From Candidatus Pacebacteria bacterium UBA6188 (lineage in GTDB: Bacteria; Patescibacteriota; Microgenomatia; UBA1400; PJMF01), in assembly GCA_002422765.1 (NCBI GenBank), contig DITI01000017.1, positions 640 to 6,713 on the forward strand: 6,074 bases of DNA. The letters run 5' to 3'. The translations under genes were made by a program, and so were the position numbers. Shown piece after piece: positions 5,402 to 6,074 of the stretch (the first letter of the stretch is position 1; each line of letters starts with the position of its first letter). Below the pieces are notes generated by a model. That model did no database searches and had not been told where the DNA came from. It was given only the letters and a program-made list of their open reading frames with translations.

Positions 5402-6074
5402 TTAATTTGTTTTTTCTTGATCGGGTGTCTCAAACTTATTTTGTAGCGGTGTAATATCTTCAGAAAAATTCTCCAAGAAATTATTTTCTTGTGGATCAGC
5501 GCTCGTGTCGACAGGGTTTGTTTCTGGAGCAACTGGCTCAAGAATCTGTGCTGGAGTGGGAACTTGACTCGTGGTTGAACTAGGCATCGGATCCAGAACT
5601 GGCTCTGGCACCTGAGTGCCTAATTGAATTTCTGCCTGCAAGTCAGCGCTCTCATTTGGCACTTCCATTGCTGGAGGGTTTTGATCTTGAGAATCTTGGT
5701 TTTGGAAAATAAGTTGATCAGTGTTGGGCGGGTTGTTCTCCATATCAATAGCTGGAGTTTGGACAAAAACTTCTTGAGCCGGCTCTGACATGACTGGTTC
5801 CGGCTGAGCTTGAGTTGGAGCTGGAGTCAGATTTAAATCGTTGTTTTGTGTTCCTAGAATTTCTTCTGGAGAGGGGTTGACAGGCACAGGGTTAGCATTT
5901 ATGTCTTGTACTTCAACAACTGGTGTCTCAGCGACCAGAGGTTCGCTCGAAACCGGTTGGTTGTTTTGAATGGGGGCAGGCTGAGCAACTTGAGTGGGCT
6001 GGACAACTTGAGTTGGTTGAGTGTCTTGAATGGGCGTGTCGATCACTGGCAACACAGGCTCTTCAACAACTGTG
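5402..6074 (-). CDS. Pro/Gln/Glu-rich disordered protein, C-terminal part (start beyond window)
   Basis: I do not recognise this protein. The frame is open to the right edge: six further codons (T-V-V-E-E-P) precede the GTG at 6055-6053 without a stop, so that GTG is probably an internal valine and the true start lies outside. The 223 visible residues are dominated by Pro, Gln, Glu, Asn, Thr and Val. They include only two Lys, both within the last 12 residues, and no Arg, Cys, Trp, Tyr or His. This is typical of an acidic, intrinsically disordered linker or tail; no fold or membrane segment is visible. A six-residue repeat (PTQVVQ-type) occurs near the right edge. The stop codon lies 5 nt before virB4, so the two are probably co-transcribed. 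In related systems a small membrane protein of the PrgI type often precedes virB4, and this could be the tail of such a subunit, but nothing visible proves it. Confidence 0.75.
   Translation of the reverse strand, partial: TVVEEPVLPVIDTPIQDTQPTQVVQPTQVAQPAPIQNNQPVSSEPLVAETPVVEVQDINANPVPVNPSPEEILGTQNNDLNLTPAPTQAQPEPVMSEPAQEVFVQTPAIDMENNPPNTDQLIFQNQDSQDQNPPAMEVPNESADLQAEIQLGTQVPEPVLDPMPSSTTSQVPTPAQILEPVAPETNPVDTSADPQENNFLENFSEDITPLQNKFETPDQEKTN
5981..6034 (-). repeat. Three 18-bp tandem repeats encoding a P-x-Q-x-x-Q hexapeptide
   Basis: Three consecutive 18-bp units (6034-6017, 6016-5999, 5998-5981) encode PIQDTQ, PTQVVQ and PTQVAQ. The last two units share 15 of 18 bases; the first is more diverged (13 of 18 to the third). 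The array lies in frame within the disordered protein and suggests expansion by slippage or unequal exchange. Copy number may vary between strains. Confidence 0.65.

Noticed and set aside
5338..5541. Minus-strand frame spanning the junction of virB4 and the upstream gene
   Set aside because: It overlaps both genes in another frame, and its Lys-rich composition is what out-of-frame reading of the A-rich junction would produce.
1..6074. CRISPR array, tRNA or rRNA gene, insertion sequence or recoded stop codons
   Set aside because: There are no regularly spaced direct repeats, no cloverleaf-like or rRNA-like segments, no transposase or terminal inverted repeats, and all genes read cleanly with the standard code.

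Overview
The window is an AT-rich bacterial chromosome segment carrying the replication-initiation locus. All four recognisable genes and one gene fragment lie on the minus strand, so transcription runs from high to low coordinates. In that order they are: the 3' part of a Pro/Gln/Glu-rich disordered protein of unknown function (cut by the right edge), a VirB4-family conjugation-type ATPase, dnaA, dnaN, and the first seven codons of rpmH (ribosomal protein L34, cut by the left edge). The standard genetic code fits: dnaN ends in TGA and no in-frame TGA interrupts a gene. A VirB4-like ATPase directly before a dnaA-dnaN-rpmH block, together with weak or absent Shine-Dalgarno sequences, suggests Patescibacteria (Candidate Phyla Radiation, Parcubacteria-like). 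This taxonomic call is an inference, not proven by any marker here.

The 306-bp dnaA-dnaN spacer (1151-1456) is a convincing origin of replication. Read in the dnaA-to-dnaN direction it holds an exact DnaA box (TTATTCACA), a 4-nt spacer, six trinucleotides forming a DnaA-trio array, an almost pure A/T tract, and then the dnaN start codon. This is the order of the basal unwinding system described for Bacillus subtilis oriC. Further upstream the spacer holds a 26-bp near-perfect palindrome made of two opposed DnaA-box-like sequences, and a 12-bp perfect palindrome just after the dnaA stop codon.

The 163-bp virB4-dnaA spacer (3017-3179) holds a good sigma70-type dnaA promoter. An exact DnaA box (TTATACACA on the plus strand) covers its -10 element and a near-box lies in its spacer, which predicts autorepression of dnaA by DnaA. 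No intrinsic terminator is visible between virB4 and dnaA, so read-through is possible.

DnaA would bind and melt the origin, DnaN would clamp the polymerase to DNA, and L34 begins the ribosomal-protein segment that often neighbours bacterial origins. VirB4 and the disordered protein are only 5 nt apart and probably belong to a DNA-transfer, DNA-uptake or pilus-like envelope machine whose other parts would lie beyond the right edge. The small plus-strand and overlapping minus-strand open frames look like shadows of these genes and are not annotated.
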